A DNA stretch of 64,000 nucleotides from Metaphire vulgaris (Eukaryota > Annelida > Clitellata > Crassiclitellata > Megascolecidae). A model generated the notes under the pieces. The model ran no database searches, had not been told where the DNA came from, and saw only the letters and a program-made list of their open reading frames with translations. Of this stretch, positions 33,951 through 43,890 are shown piece after piece (position 1 is the first letter of the stretch; each line of letters begins with the position of its first letter). The DNA is taken from NCBI GenBank assembly GCA_018105865.1, contig CM030847.1:12838589-12902588 (forward strand), given 5' to 3'. A program made the position numbers and the translations under genes.

Positions 33951-34075
33951 TTTTATGTATGTATGAATGTATGTATGTCTATATACGTATATATATACGT
34001 ATATATGTATGTATATATACATTTTTATGCATATATGAATGTCTGTATATGTGTGCATGCATGCATGCATGTAGG
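33951..34075. repeat. TATG/TATATACG low-complexity tract
   Basis: Mixed tetramer and hexamer repeats of TATG, ATATACGT and GCATGCAT type. Confidence 0.8.
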
Positions 34076-34314
34076 TATTGTTGCTAGTTGGAACCTGTTA
34101 ACTTACCTATGTTTTGGTGTTTAGCCGCTAGATGGCATTTGGTTCTGTTTTCTGTCTTGTAATTACTAGTCATTGTCCTCCGGTTTTCTGTTCTATCTTG
34201 GACAGTCGAAAGATTTATCTGTATTAAAATTTGTTTTAAAATCGATCTAACCCTTAGTATCACAAAATCACGAGCCCACCATGTATGTATACCAGGGTGA
34301 ACATAATATGCTTA

Positions 34315-35469
34315 TTAGGTTGTCCCTTAAAAACCAACTTTCAAAAAAAGCAGGTCTGACCTTTGAAAATGGTTCCATTCTGATAAAAAACACTGAGTAC
34401 AAAATTAGAAGAAAAAATTTCACTGTTTACAGGTAGCTCAAATGGGTCAAAATTTGCATGAAACATTAAATTTGGAGTCATTCCGTGTCAATTTAACCAA
34501 TGACCATCTCAAAATATTGTGAAATTTACCACAAATGCTCCCCAAACATCCATCTAAAAGAGTGCAAAATTTTAGCCTCTTGAGTAATTTTTGAGATATT
34601 AAACTTTATAGTACCTGGGGGGCCGTTTTTTGGCGTTTCGCGGCAGCCACTTAAATTTCTCACAACTTCAGACCTCTATAACTTCAGAAATATCATAGCT
34701 AAGGGGCTGAAACTTTCTGGACTTATTCACTACTAGTAGTATTTTATAAAACAAGAGTAAGACTTTGTCTTTTGGAGAAAGTGTCCTCACTGCAGAGTCA
34801 CAACAATTTAAGAAAAAAAATTACTCCTTTCCTGATATTCAATGTTTAGCTCTCAATAGGGAACCTTTCTCTTTATTTCAGAGTTGTCACTTTTATTCTG
34901 TAAACTGTCCAGTATTATCTTATTTTCTCTCATTGCAAACAGATTTCTCATATTATTAATCCCTGCGTTTCTACAGGATCTAAAAATGGCAGCGCCAAAA
35001 AGATTCCTGCAGGAACTGGAGTGGCACAAGCAAATTCTGTCTTTGAAGCACTCAATTCATGACAAATTGTTGACAACGTGCAAGGATTGTGCCTTGATAC
35101 GACAAGCAGCAACACTGGTCTTGAATTAGGAACTTGTGCAATACTAGAACAGTTGCTTGGGCGTGATCTTCTGCACTTAGCAAGTCGACACCATATACTG
35201 GAACTGGACACTGGCACTGCTTTCATTGAGGTAATGGGTTCATCTTCAGCACCTGAAATCCTTTTCTTTAAGAGATTTCAACCCAATTGGTCCCACATTA
35301 TTCAAGATCGATTTGTCGACTGACGTAGCTGCGTCTCATAGGCCCTATATCCAGCAGCAAAGACAAATTAGTGAGTTTCTTATTATCAGCTCTGATGGAG
35401 GCTCAACCACGTGATGATTACCATGAGCTGATGGAAATAACTCATTTTCCTCTGTACAGAGCAAGGATC

Positions 35470-35507
<38 letters not shown>

Positions 35508-36345
35508 AATAGTAGTGGCTACAGTGGACATTCCTGTCTCGCTCCTCTTCCAATTTCTCCTTCATGAATCGCATTTCTGCACACCTGGTGTAATGCCCAA
35601 GTCATGCTAGATGGCTAAAGTCATCTATGCCTTCAAGGTATATGGATGTTTAGGTCACTGTTAGCTCATACTGGTTGAGAGAAGAAAGGTCTGCGTGACC
35701 TGTGTATATTTTATGCTGTGCTATACGTAAAAGCTTGGGTCACGGCACCGTTCACTGTTGCAGCCCCTCTTAATGACCTTAGACTTATGAAGTCACTCTT
35801 AACATACCAATCAGTCAATCCAGCAATTTCTCGAGCAATCTCATGGAAGCTCGCAGATCACTTGTGGTACTTCTCAGAGAAGTTGGTCGTCTTGGCCTTC
35901 TATGACAGCAATGTACCAAATGATGTCAAGAACAGCATGGTTACAGCTATGTGTCAAGTTGATGGTGAAGATTCTCCACACAAACGTGTCAAACTCATTG
36001 GAATGACATTGCCTGCATTGGAAAACAAGTCACTTGCTGACTTCGTGATGAAAAACACAAGGTCATTTTTCACTAAGTTCAAATTAACTCAGACCTTCTT
36101 GAGCCTACCAACTTAAGAGTGGGAAAGTAACGATGAGTACAATGCAGTTATTTCAACCGTTCGAAAAATTGCAGTCACAAATGACCACGCAGAGCGAGGC
36201 GTTGATTCAGCAGTTCTCTGGCAGTCTGACTAGGAATGAAGAACAGCTGCAGTACCTACAGTACTACAGGTCATAGCTGAGAGTCAGAATCAATACCCAC
36301 AGGCCCTCAAACGTTTGTTAATGGGTCAAATTGAGGATTTGGCAA
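34315..36345 (+). pseudogene. family U protein, decayed copy U2
   Basis: A possible terminus TTAGGTTGTCCCTTAAAAA lies at 34315 (compare U4 TTAGGTGGTCCTCCAAA). Coding starts by about 34980: a stretch with GTGVAQANSVFEALN, VQGLCLDTTSSNTGLELG, LGRDLLHLASRHHILEL and SAPEILFFKRFQPNWSHI. After a (TA)n tract (35476-35503) and a gap come YVKAWVTAPFTVAAPLNDL, WYFSEKLVVLAFYDSNVP, LADFVMKNTRSFFTKF (35718-36113) and a C-terminal NDHAER-like block near 36180. LDTTSSNTG stands where U3 has GCDGTAVNVG. Catalytic role unproven. Multiple frame breaks. Confidence 0.6.
35476..35503. repeat. (TA)n tract inside U2
   Basis: About 28 bp of TA interrupting the U2 pseudogene. Confidence 0.9.
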
Positions 36346-36403
36346 TGCATTCCAACTGAACATCAACAGTGAGCAATGAACATCTAGTGTGTTGCTAAAA
36401 TTT

Positions 36404-36520
36404 TTGAGTAGCAACCTAACTTTTGTGAACAGCAAAGTTGTAGGGGAATGTAATTGGAACAAAATAAATCAAACATTTTGAAAATTGGACAATTTTTGGT
36501 CGAGATATAGCAAATTATAA
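36404..36520 (+). repeat. dispersed repeat D1, copy 1
   Basis: Shares TTTTTGAGTRGYAACCT, GCAAAGTTGTA, TTGGAACAAAATAA and GGACAAT.TTTGGT.GAGATATA with 57155-57330, and its second half with 56850-56910. No coding motif recognised. Confidence 0.6.
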
Positions 36521-36645
36521 AAGAAATACAAGTGATCGTTCTAAACTGATCGAAACGACAATTTATCGGAAGGAGAGTGCTCGGGGTATGAAGAATATAT
36601 CTCGACCAAATATTGTCCAATTTTCAAAATGTTTGATTTGTTTTG
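36462..36645. repeat. inverted repeat of about 48 bp
   Basis: Sequence 36462-36510 (AAAATAAATCAAACATTTTG onward) recurs inverted at 36597-36645, with an 85-bp spacer and only a few differences. Confidence 0.75.
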
Positions 36646-36649
36646 TTTA

Positions 36650-37150
36650 TGATCATTGTCTTTATTTTCTTTCACTTTATTTCCATGCCATATTCTTTGC
36701 TTTTATTGTTTTTTCCTGTTTTGCATATTAAATTTATTAGTTTGGTAGCTGCTTTCAGTCCTTCATTTCCTAGGTTTTGTATCAGTTCTGCACATATCCC
36801 ATCGTTTCATGCTGCTTTGTTTTGCAACTTATGTATTACTTGCCTTACTTCTTCAGTTATTAATGGATTCTCTTGTTTCGAGTCCGTTTTCTGGGGTCTG
36901 CTCTATGATGTCATTATATAATTCTTCGGCATACTCTTTCCATCTATTTAATATATCGCCCTTTTGCATTAATAACTTTCCATTCTTGTCTTTTACTGAA
37001 GTAGGTATGTTATTTGGTTTTTTGTTAAAGTCCTTTATTTTTTATACATCAGAGGGTTCATTTACTGCATTATAATAAAAATTGCATTTAACGTCAGTTA
37101 CTTCTATTGTCTGTAACTCAGAACTTCAGATCTCTATTATTTCTCTTATT
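36650..37150 (-). pseudogene. RTE-type LINE fragment, linker to RT N-terminus
   Basis: The minus strand reads NGKLLMQKGDILNRWKEYAE, ELYNDIIEQTPENG, EEVRQVIHKLQNKAA, DGICAELIQNLGNEG and LKAATKLINLICKTGK across one in-frame stop. This is the segment just before RT motif 1 in RTE-like elements and resembles 57900-58300 and 60605-60900. Both sides are cut. Confidence 0.6.
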
Positions 37151-37189
37151 TTATAACTATCTATGTGCAGCCTAGTTTTTCCACTAGTT

Positions 37190-38825
37190 TCCACTAGTTA
37201 CCCAAACTATACTTAGAGTATAGCCAAGCCAGCTCACACACGCTTGGCACCGTTTTTACCAACATTAACTGCCGTGCCATCACATCCGACCAGGGACTGT
37301 TTTAAGAAAAATTGATCACCGCACTAAACTCAGAAAATTTGTGGACATTCGCGCAAAAAACAGGCAAAAAAGGGTCGTCCGGAAAATTTAACACTACACA
37401 AAACACAGAAAATTGCATTTGACTACTGCACATCTTTATTTTATCACTGCACATTTTGTGTATTACTGCACGTTAAAACAGGCCCTGCATCCGACTTGCC
37501 AGCAGATGCTTGGCATCAATGTCATATCTCTGCAGAAAGGTAACAAAAGCTGTCTGTATGCTTGAAGCACTGCGTCTTTCTGGCGTAATGTGACCGATAT
37601 AGTTTGAGCCAGGTTCCTGTACCATCGACGCGTGTTCCTCAGCAATTACCCTACGGCAACCGTTTCTTTATCTAGAGTTTATCAATTCTTCCAGAAAAAT
37701 ATAGCCTACTAGTCCTGTTGTGTCAGTTAATGCTTCGGAACGAACCATATCGCGATACTTCCGACGCTCTCTTCTAATGCTATTTCTGTCAATTACTTCA
37801 CTACTGTCTTCAGCAGTTACAATACCATAGTCTTGTGAGGCTGCTGATGCAATTTCTGCAACTGCTCTGTCGGAAATGGCACGTCGTTCAGAAGCCCTGG
37901 CAGTATTCTGCAATTTACGCCTCTGCTGCATTTTTAATTCGCCTGTAGTAGGGCCTACTTGTCGCAGCAACAATACCGGTAGACAGAATCTCGGCTTCAG
38001 TTTCATCGTTTGTAGAGCAGCTGAAGTTACCTTCTAAGACACAACCGAAGTAACAAGCACACAGGGGATTCCGTCTGTCTGGTAAAGTGTTGAACTTCAT
38101 TCTAGCCGTTATTTGGTCGGGTCTTTCTCCATCCTGCGACTTTCTTCTTCTTCGTTCCTCCAACATGAAGGTAGTTGCACGATAAAATCCGCCTAAATCT
38201 TTCGTGTACTTTTTTAGTCCTGAAGAAACTTCTGCTCTAAAAACAGGAATCTTGCTCGACTTTTGACATCTTCACAACGAATAAATCAGCACACTTGCTC
38301 CACTGTTGGCAACATATTCAAATTCATCCGCAGACAGCTGTTTAAAATTGAACATCTCTATGGATTTCGTAACGTTATTTAGAAATAAACGTTAAAATTA
38401 CAGCAATCTACATAAAGCCAGCACATGCTTAAGAAAATGACGAAAATGAAAATGAAATAACTAAGATAGAAACATCATCGTCATAACAACAGGCGGTCAG
38501 AAGTTTAACAGCCAAAAACTTGATCTCTGAAGTGCTTCTGGAGACGATTTGATTTAACTCCCAGCTGCATGAAATGAAATTAAAATTTCATTTCATGCAG
38601 CTGGTAGTCAATTAAAAATTAGATCACGTGGAACGTTGAGATATGGATTTTTAGTGCTTTTTCCTTAAATAAAAACTTTTGGCTCCTGTAGGGGGCAGAA
38701 GATGTCAAAAAATTTAAAATTTAAAAACTTAAACATTTTTATGTGGAGTACTCATGGAAAGTGGCAACTTTTGAAAGGTATTAGATTTCATAATTCGAAC
38801 ATTCATATTTCACTCCACCCTAATA
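37190..38825 (-). pseudogene. family U protein, decayed copy U3
   Basis: A possible terminus on the minus strand, TATTAGGGTGGAGTG, lies at 38824-38810. Coding pieces from high to low coordinates: RRNPLCACYFGCVLEGNF and a DDETEAEIL-type acidic block (38166-37915); SERRAISDRAVAEIASAASQ, DYGIVTAEDSSEVIDRNSI and RRERRKYR (38006-37730); and QSLVGCDGTAVNVGKNGA near 37310-37250. Order and words match the multicopy invertebrate proteins noted for U1. Frames break several times, and the C-terminal half is missing. Confidence 0.6.
38561..38604. repeat. perfect 21-bp palindrome, 2-nt loop
   Basis: Arms 38561-38581 and 38584-38604 are exact reverse complements separated by AA. It lies in the 5' non-coding part of U3. 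Confidence 0.9.
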
Positions 38826-38959
38826 TACAGTAAATTACATCAATATAGGAATATTTACAACCTTAGAGAATGACTTATATAGATGGACATATACTGCAGC
38901 AACTGAGCATAGAGCTATGTAACCTCTCGTGAAAATATCATCAGCAGCATTCAAGGTGT

Positions 38960-39180
38960 CTACATACAGTTATGGCTGACTTAATGAAATTCATGGGTTA
39001 CAATGGTGTCCAAGTACATCCTGTTGTCCGTGGATTGAAATCAAATGCTGCAAGAGGTTGCTGCTATGTTTGTCCAGCAAAAGGAAACATAAAAAACCAA
39101 TCAACTGTGCGATGGCTGTGAAAAACACGTTAATGAAGAACATTCACAAGTAAAGACTTCTCGTCTGCATTGCAATTGCA
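38960..39180 (+). pseudogene. piggyBac-type transposase C-terminal remnant
   Basis: Encodes RGCCYVCPAKGNIKNQ followed, after a frame change, by CDGCEKHVNEEHSQ. Pairs of Cys spaced this way with a terminal EHS occur in the zinc-finger tail of piggyBac-derived proteins. Only the tail is present. Confidence 0.4.
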
Positions 39181-39619
39181 AAATAGACACTGCCAAACAG
39201 TGATGACATTTATAACTATGTTGGACATTAGACTGTAGACATAAAACACTGCAATGAAGCATGTGTTGTTTTATCTATTTTGTACTTTTGAAAGTCATAC
39301 AGAGCTGAAAATTCCTATACATGCATGTTATGCATAGGTTTATGCATTGCATACCATATTGTAATACAACCAGGTCCATATAGGTCCATGCCTTGCAATA
39401 CCATATGTAATACAAATTGTGTAGCCTATATAAAGGTGTCTGTATTGTCTTCTCATCATAATTATAGACTAGAAGCTAATGAACTTGATAGTCAATTGAA
39501 AACAGCCCAATCAACCTAGAGGTCTCATAGACCCCGTCATAGTACCAAAATGACTAAAAAAAGTTAAATAGAAGACGGCGAACTCCTTCATTCCATCAAA
39601 ACGGACTTTCGAGATAAGT

Positions 39620-40360
39620 TAAAAATCTCGTATATTTATATAGCGCTTTCAAAAGCAGTACAATAGTTGCTGCTTTTTTCCATGCGCTTAATCTGTCTTC
39701 AATTAGCTATAGGCAAAGTAGATTGTCGGCCGGACAAAGGTAATTGTATCCACGAGGTGGCGGGTCGGGCTGTTATAGTTAATGACTTTTGGAATAGGAA
39801 GGTTTTAAGTTTAGCCATAAAGGCTTGATGAGATAGTGAAGGAATGAAAGGAACTGAGGATGTAGAGCTTGTTGTTTGATCATGTTGTAGACAACGGAGG
39901 GAAACTGGAATTGAGTTCCAAAGTGAGACGTACGAGAAGCGCAGTTGCAGATTTTGAGAGATGACTGATTCAACGGGCGTGAGAGTGTTAGATGAGATGA
40001 CGATCGTGTAGGTCCAGGAGGCTGAGGCGTTAGGAGTTTTTCGAAGGAAAACCGGTTTTGATGAATGAAGTGAACTGAAAGTAATCGCTATTATCTTGTA
40101 CTGGATGCGTTCGAACATTTTAATCCAGTTAAGTTACTTCATTATCAGGGGCGTAGTGATCGGGTATATATGCACCCCAATACCAGACTACCTTAAAATT
40201 TTTAATGCGTTTTTTATGATTTTCAAAGTTTTAAGATTGATGCCCCTAATCACATTATACTCCAAAATAAAATTCCTGGCTACGCCCCTGTTCAGTATAA
40301 GTGAAATATGGCAGAACTTTGGTGATTTGGTTTAGTGCTCGGGCTAGTGCATTTTTAATA
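39620..40360 (-). pseudogene. LINE-A 3' fragment interrupted by a MITE
   Basis: The minus frame 40118-39699 reads FERIQYKIIAITFSSLHSSK, PVFLRKTPN, SQNLQLRFSYVSLWNSIPVS and QAFMAKLKTFLFQKS, the LINE-A C-terminus with small deletions. Upstream coding continues at 40291-40360 after the MITE at 40146-40290. The element 3' end is near 39625. Confidence 0.65.
40146..40290. mobile_element. hAT-type MITE, 145 bp
   Basis: Ends CAGGGGCGTAG and CTACGCCCCTG are exact inverse copies. Flanks TTCATTAT (40138-40145) and TTCAGTAT (40291-40298) form an 8-bp target duplication with one difference. It interrupts a LINE-A coding fragment. Confidence 0.8.
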
Positions 40361-40442
40361 GATTGATTATCATCAACCTATGTTCGTCAACGACACCCCA
40401 AATATGTGAAAGCACCTTTGACTTTCGCCTTGGCGCTTATAT

Positions 40443-40497
40443 ATAGAAAAATTATTTTCTCTTTGCCTATTCGGCAAAGAGAAAATAATTTTTCTAT
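40443..40497. repeat. perfect 25-bp palindrome, 5-nt loop
   Basis: Arms 40443-40467 and 40473-40497 are exact reverse complements around TATTC. The right arm is LINE-C coding sequence leading into LLDVIPTHILKQC, so the left arm is an inverted copy made at the 5' edge of the truncated LINE. Confidence 0.9.
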
Positions 40498-40687
40498 GCA
40501 GTGTTTACTGGACGTTATTCCAACCCATATCCTTAAGCAGTGTTTTGATGTGCTTGGGCCAGTAATTACCCGTTTGGTTAACCTATCTCTGTCTTCAGGC
40601 ACCTTTCCATCAACCTATGCTAGCGCTCTCGTCCGCCCATTACTGAAAAAACCAACACTCGACCCAAATGATTTTTCTAGTTATAGG
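40473..40687 (+). pseudogene. LINE-C RT N-terminal piece
   Basis: Encodes CLLDVIPTHILKQCFDVLGP, VITRLVNLSLSSGTFPSTYA and VRPLLKKPTLDPNDFSSYR, the stretch before RT motif 1. It is interrupted at 40688 by a hAT element and resumes at 41594. Confidence 0.75.
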
Positions 40688-41593
40688 CAGTGATGTGAAG
40701 CCTTGGTCTTGGTCTTGGCCTCGAGGCTGCCTCGAGACCGGATTTCGAAGCCTTGGCCTTGGTCTTGAGGTCTAATGTCTTGGTCTTGGTCTTGGCCTCG
40801 TGGGTTAGTGCCTTGGACTTGGCCTTGGTCTTGGAAGCAAGTGTCTTGGTCACATCACAAGGCACTGATGGCAGCTATAGTTTGTCATTACAACATGTGT
40901 ACAATCAACAGTGATTCGTTTGATCTAGATTCTGACTACTACATTTTTGCTGAGAGGAATAAATTTCATGAGCTTGAGGCCACTGTTTTCTAGGCTTCTC
41001 TGTGTGCCTGCAACTTCGACCCCATTGAAAGAGTATTTTCACAAGGAGGATTTGTATTGAGACCGCATCGAGCCAGGCTTGGGAATGAGCTGCTTGAAAC
41101 GTTGATGTTTTTGCTTTGCAATGGCAAATGAGTGAAATGAGCAGGTTTTTGTTTAAATAATGACAACATCTTTATTATTATAGCTGCAAGTAACTGAAAA
41201 ACCAAAAGCTGATTGCAGAATGCAGATCATAATAACTAAAATGTTCACTGCATTATTACACGTTTACAAAACAACAAGATTGGCTAGTTTATTAGTAGGC
41301 TGTGGTGTTAGCTCTTTCACATAGTACAATAGTGTAACAGTCGTCAGCGCTGCTGTAGTGTACATATTTAATATTTATATTACATTACGAGTGTTACCCT
41401 GCCGATAGTTAAAATGGATTGAAGCCTTGGCCTTGGCCTTGAGTGAAATGTCTTGGCCTTGGCCTCGGTCTTGTAGGTCACTGCCTCGGCCTTGGCCTTG
41501 GCCTTGAAGCTCAGAGTCTTGGTCTTGGCCTTGGTCTTGAGGGTTAATGTCTTGGCCTTGGCCTTGTACTGGACTGCCTTGGTCACATCACTG
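40688..41593 (+). mobile_element. hAT transposon, internally deleted, 906 bp
   Basis: Ends CAGTGATGTGAAGCC and GGTCACATCACTG are inverse over their outer part. A perfect 8-bp target duplication GTTATAGG flanks it (40680-40687, 41594-41601). Near both ends lie dense clusters of CTTGGTCTTGGCC-type words, typical of hAT subterminal repeats. A remnant of the hAT C-terminal dimerisation domain is encoded near 41005-41130: CNFDPIERVFSQGGFVLRPH and RARLGNELLETLMFLLCN. The catalytic part of the transposase is deleted. Confidence 0.85.
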
Positions 41594-42946
41594 GTTATAG
41601 GCCTATCTCAAATTTTAATTTTATATCTAAACTTGTTGAACGCATTTGTGCTTAGTCGAATAAATGTACATCTTTCATTGCATAATCTTTTATTGTCTAA
41701 GCAATCTGCATATCGAAAATTTCATTCAACTGAAACTGCTCTCCTGGCTGTTCATGATTATATTTTGTCTGCTATGGATAATGGCAAGGTAACTGCGCTT
41801 ATTTTACTAGACTTGTCTGCGGCTTTTGACACCATAGATCATGCAATCCTTCTCCATAGACTCGAACATTGGTTTGGCATATCAGGTACTGCATTAGAGT
41901 GGTTCACATCCTACCTTCAACATCGCTGTCAATCTGTTTATTGTAATGGTGCTCAGTCAAACTCAGTTAAATTAGATTTCGGTGTTCCCCAGGGATCTGT
42001 TTTAGGCCCTCTCCTTTTCACCTTATATACAATGCCCCTTGGATCGCTTCTTTCGCAATTCTCTGCTGACTATCATTTCTATGCTGACGATACACAGTTA
42101 TTTATTGCCTTTGATGTTAAAACCTCTTCGGCGTCACTAGAAAATTTATCCATTTGTCTGAAAAATGTTCAGTCTTGGATGTTTAGTAATAAGCTTGCAT
42201 TAAACCCTTCAAAAACCGAGTTTTTACTTCTTGGTACATCTTTTAATTTAAGTCAATTTGAGGACATGCATTCGTTTAAATTTGACAACATTTCAGTTAA
42301 TCAAAGTCAGTCTGTTCGCAACCTAGGTGTAATATTTGACAAAAATCTGTCTTTTAATGAACACATAAATAAGGTTAGCAGAGCTGCTCATTTTCAAATC
42401 AGAGACATTCGACGAATTCGTGATTTTGTGCCGAAACCTGCTCTGATTCCTCTTGCCAATGCCCTTGTCAGCAGTAGGCTTGATTATTGCAATTCTCTTT
42501 ACAATGGTATGGCCAAATCTAATATACAAAAACTTCAAAGGATTCAGAATTCTGTTGCTTGGGCCATTACAAAAACTCGCAAACATGATCACATTAGACC
42601 TGTCCTTCAAAAGTTACACTGGCTGCCAGTAGAACAAAGAATTGTTTTTAAGACTGGTGTCCTTGTTTTTAAAATTCTGCAGTCTGGCCAACCTCAATAT
42701 TTAAAATCTATGTTAAACCAACCAAAACATTATCATTCTACAAGATTTGCTGATTCATTGTTAAATGTACCTAGAACAAACACTGAAATTGGTAAGAGAG
42801 CTTTTTCTATTTCTGGGCCAAAAATCTGGAACTCTCTCCCTCTGGTTGTCAGATCTTCCAATAAACTGAGCATTTTCAGATCTAGGCTTAAAACATCTCT
42901 TCCAACTAGCATTTCCTCCATAGTCTGTCTTGCTGTTTCCCTCTGA
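41594..42946 (+). CDS. LINE-C reverse transcriptase, nearly intact
   Basis: The frame resumes directly after the hAT target duplication. Motifs: LLSKQSAYRKFHSTETALLA, motif A LILLDLSAAFDTIDH, motif B FGVPQGSVLGPLLF, motif C HFYADDTQLF, LALNPSKTEFLLLG, NLGVIFDKNLSFNEH, RLDYCNSLYNGMAKSN, LHWLPVEQRIVF and KIWNSLPLVVRSS. All three catalytic Asp are present. Compared with 27300-27352, two bases are missing near 42893, so the last residues are read in another frame. With 40473-40687 this is one 5'-truncated L2/CR1-like LINE carrying a hAT insertion. The 3' end is near 43060 with a short ATT run. Confidence 0.8.
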   Translation, partial: VIGLSQILILYLNLLNAFVLSRINVHLSLHNLLLSKQSAYRKFHSTETALLAVHDYILSAMDNGKVTALILLDLSAAFDTIDHAILLHRLEHWFGISGTALEWFTSYLQHRCQSVYCNGAQSNSVKLDFGVPQGSVLGPLLFTLYTMPLGSLLSQFSADYHFYADDTQLFIAFDVKTSSASLENLSICLKNVQSWMFSNKLALNPSKTEFLLLGTSFNLSQFEDMHSFKFDNISVNQSQSVRNLGVIFDKNLSFNEHINKVSRAAHFQIRDIRRIRDFVPKPALIPLANALVSSRLDYCNSLYNGMAKSNIQKLQRIQNSVAWAITKTRKHDHIRPVLQKLHWLPVEQRIVFKTGVLVFKILQSGQPQYLKSMLNQPKHYHSTRFADSLLNVPRTNTEIGKRAFSISGPKIWNSLPLVVRSSNKLSIFRSRLKTSLPTSISSIVCLAVSL

Positions 42947-43060
42947 CTGATCTCTGGAATGACCTGGTCTTTAGCGGATGGATTTGAAGTACCATCGATT
43001 GATACCCTTGAGTATTAGAAATGGTGCTATAGAAGTGCATAATTATTATTATTATATAGA

Positions 43061-43583
43061 AGTTGACACGAATCAGTGCCAACGCCAACGGCACGTGGTG
43101 ACGTGGGAACTGTTGGGGGTGGCAACTTCTAAGCAGAGGGGTCATCTATTGGTTGATAGGTATGTAGTAGTAAGTATAGGGTCCCAACAGGGGGGCAGGC
43201 ATTCAATAGAGGGGTGCGGGTTCCCCTGGTCCCCCATGTGGAGCCGCCACTGTCTCGAATACATACATACAATACATTAGACAAAAATCATTAACACAGT
43301 AGTAGGGCCTTCGAGCTGTCATCAAAGAATCCAATAGCAATGTTGCAAAACTCAGGTCAGAATCTCATGGCTGCAATCTCGGTTCAATGCCTACCAAAAT
43401 TTGCTACACAGTCAGTCTTCAGCAACAGAACAGAAAGAACAGATACAAATCCTGGTTCACATTTCTATTCTTCCAAACTTAAAATTCGTTGGCAATGTTT
43501 GCGATTTCGCCTAGCTGTTCTCGTCGTCTCACATAAGCAATTCTGTATATATCTCGTTCCTCGTCATTCGATAGCATAACAAA
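43061..43583. other. no gene; possible MITE right end and LINE-A leader
   Basis: GGAGCCGCCACTG near 43241-43253 looks like a hAT-type right terminus, but no matching left end is found. The part before 43584 may be LINE-A 5' leader. Confidence 0.3.
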
Positions 43584-43588
43584 CCACC

Positions 43589-43890
43589 ATGATACTTCCA
43601 CTGATTTGCACATTCTTGCTCGCAACTCACATCCAGTCTCACAAACCTGACTCACGCACACCATCAAAGCATCTGACCTATCGCACTGCTGTCGACCAAT
43701 ATTCACACTTGAATAAAATACCTGTTTCCTTCGCTCTAGCTCTCCGTCGCTCGCATTTTCGCTTCACCAAACACACAGATTTAATAACCATTCTTCTAGC
43801 TCTTTCAGGCGACATTCAACCTAACCCTGGACCATCCCAATCACACATGCACTCTGCACTCTCAATATTAGATCCCTCACCAATCTTCAC
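43589..43890 (+). pseudogene. LINE-A N-terminal leader with 2A-like motif
   Basis: The frame MILPLICTFLLATHIQSHKP continues to ITILLALSGDIQPNPGP near residues 82-98. This is the (S)GD(I/V)xPNPGP motif common at the N-terminus of L2/CR1-like proteins and related to viral 2A (D-V/I-E-x-NPGP). The Glu position is Gln here. A frameshift follows before the endonuclease starts at about 43860 (CTLNIRSLTNLHH). Confidence 0.65.

Noticed and set aside
34079..34264. Possible solo LTR (TGTTGCTAG...GTATCACA)
   Set aside because: Only TG...CA ends and general composition support it; no second copy, primer site or target duplication seen.
34480..34500. GGAGTCATTCCGTGTC words as a regulatory motif
   Set aside because: Similar words occur in non-coding parts of family U elements, so more likely element sequence than a host control site.
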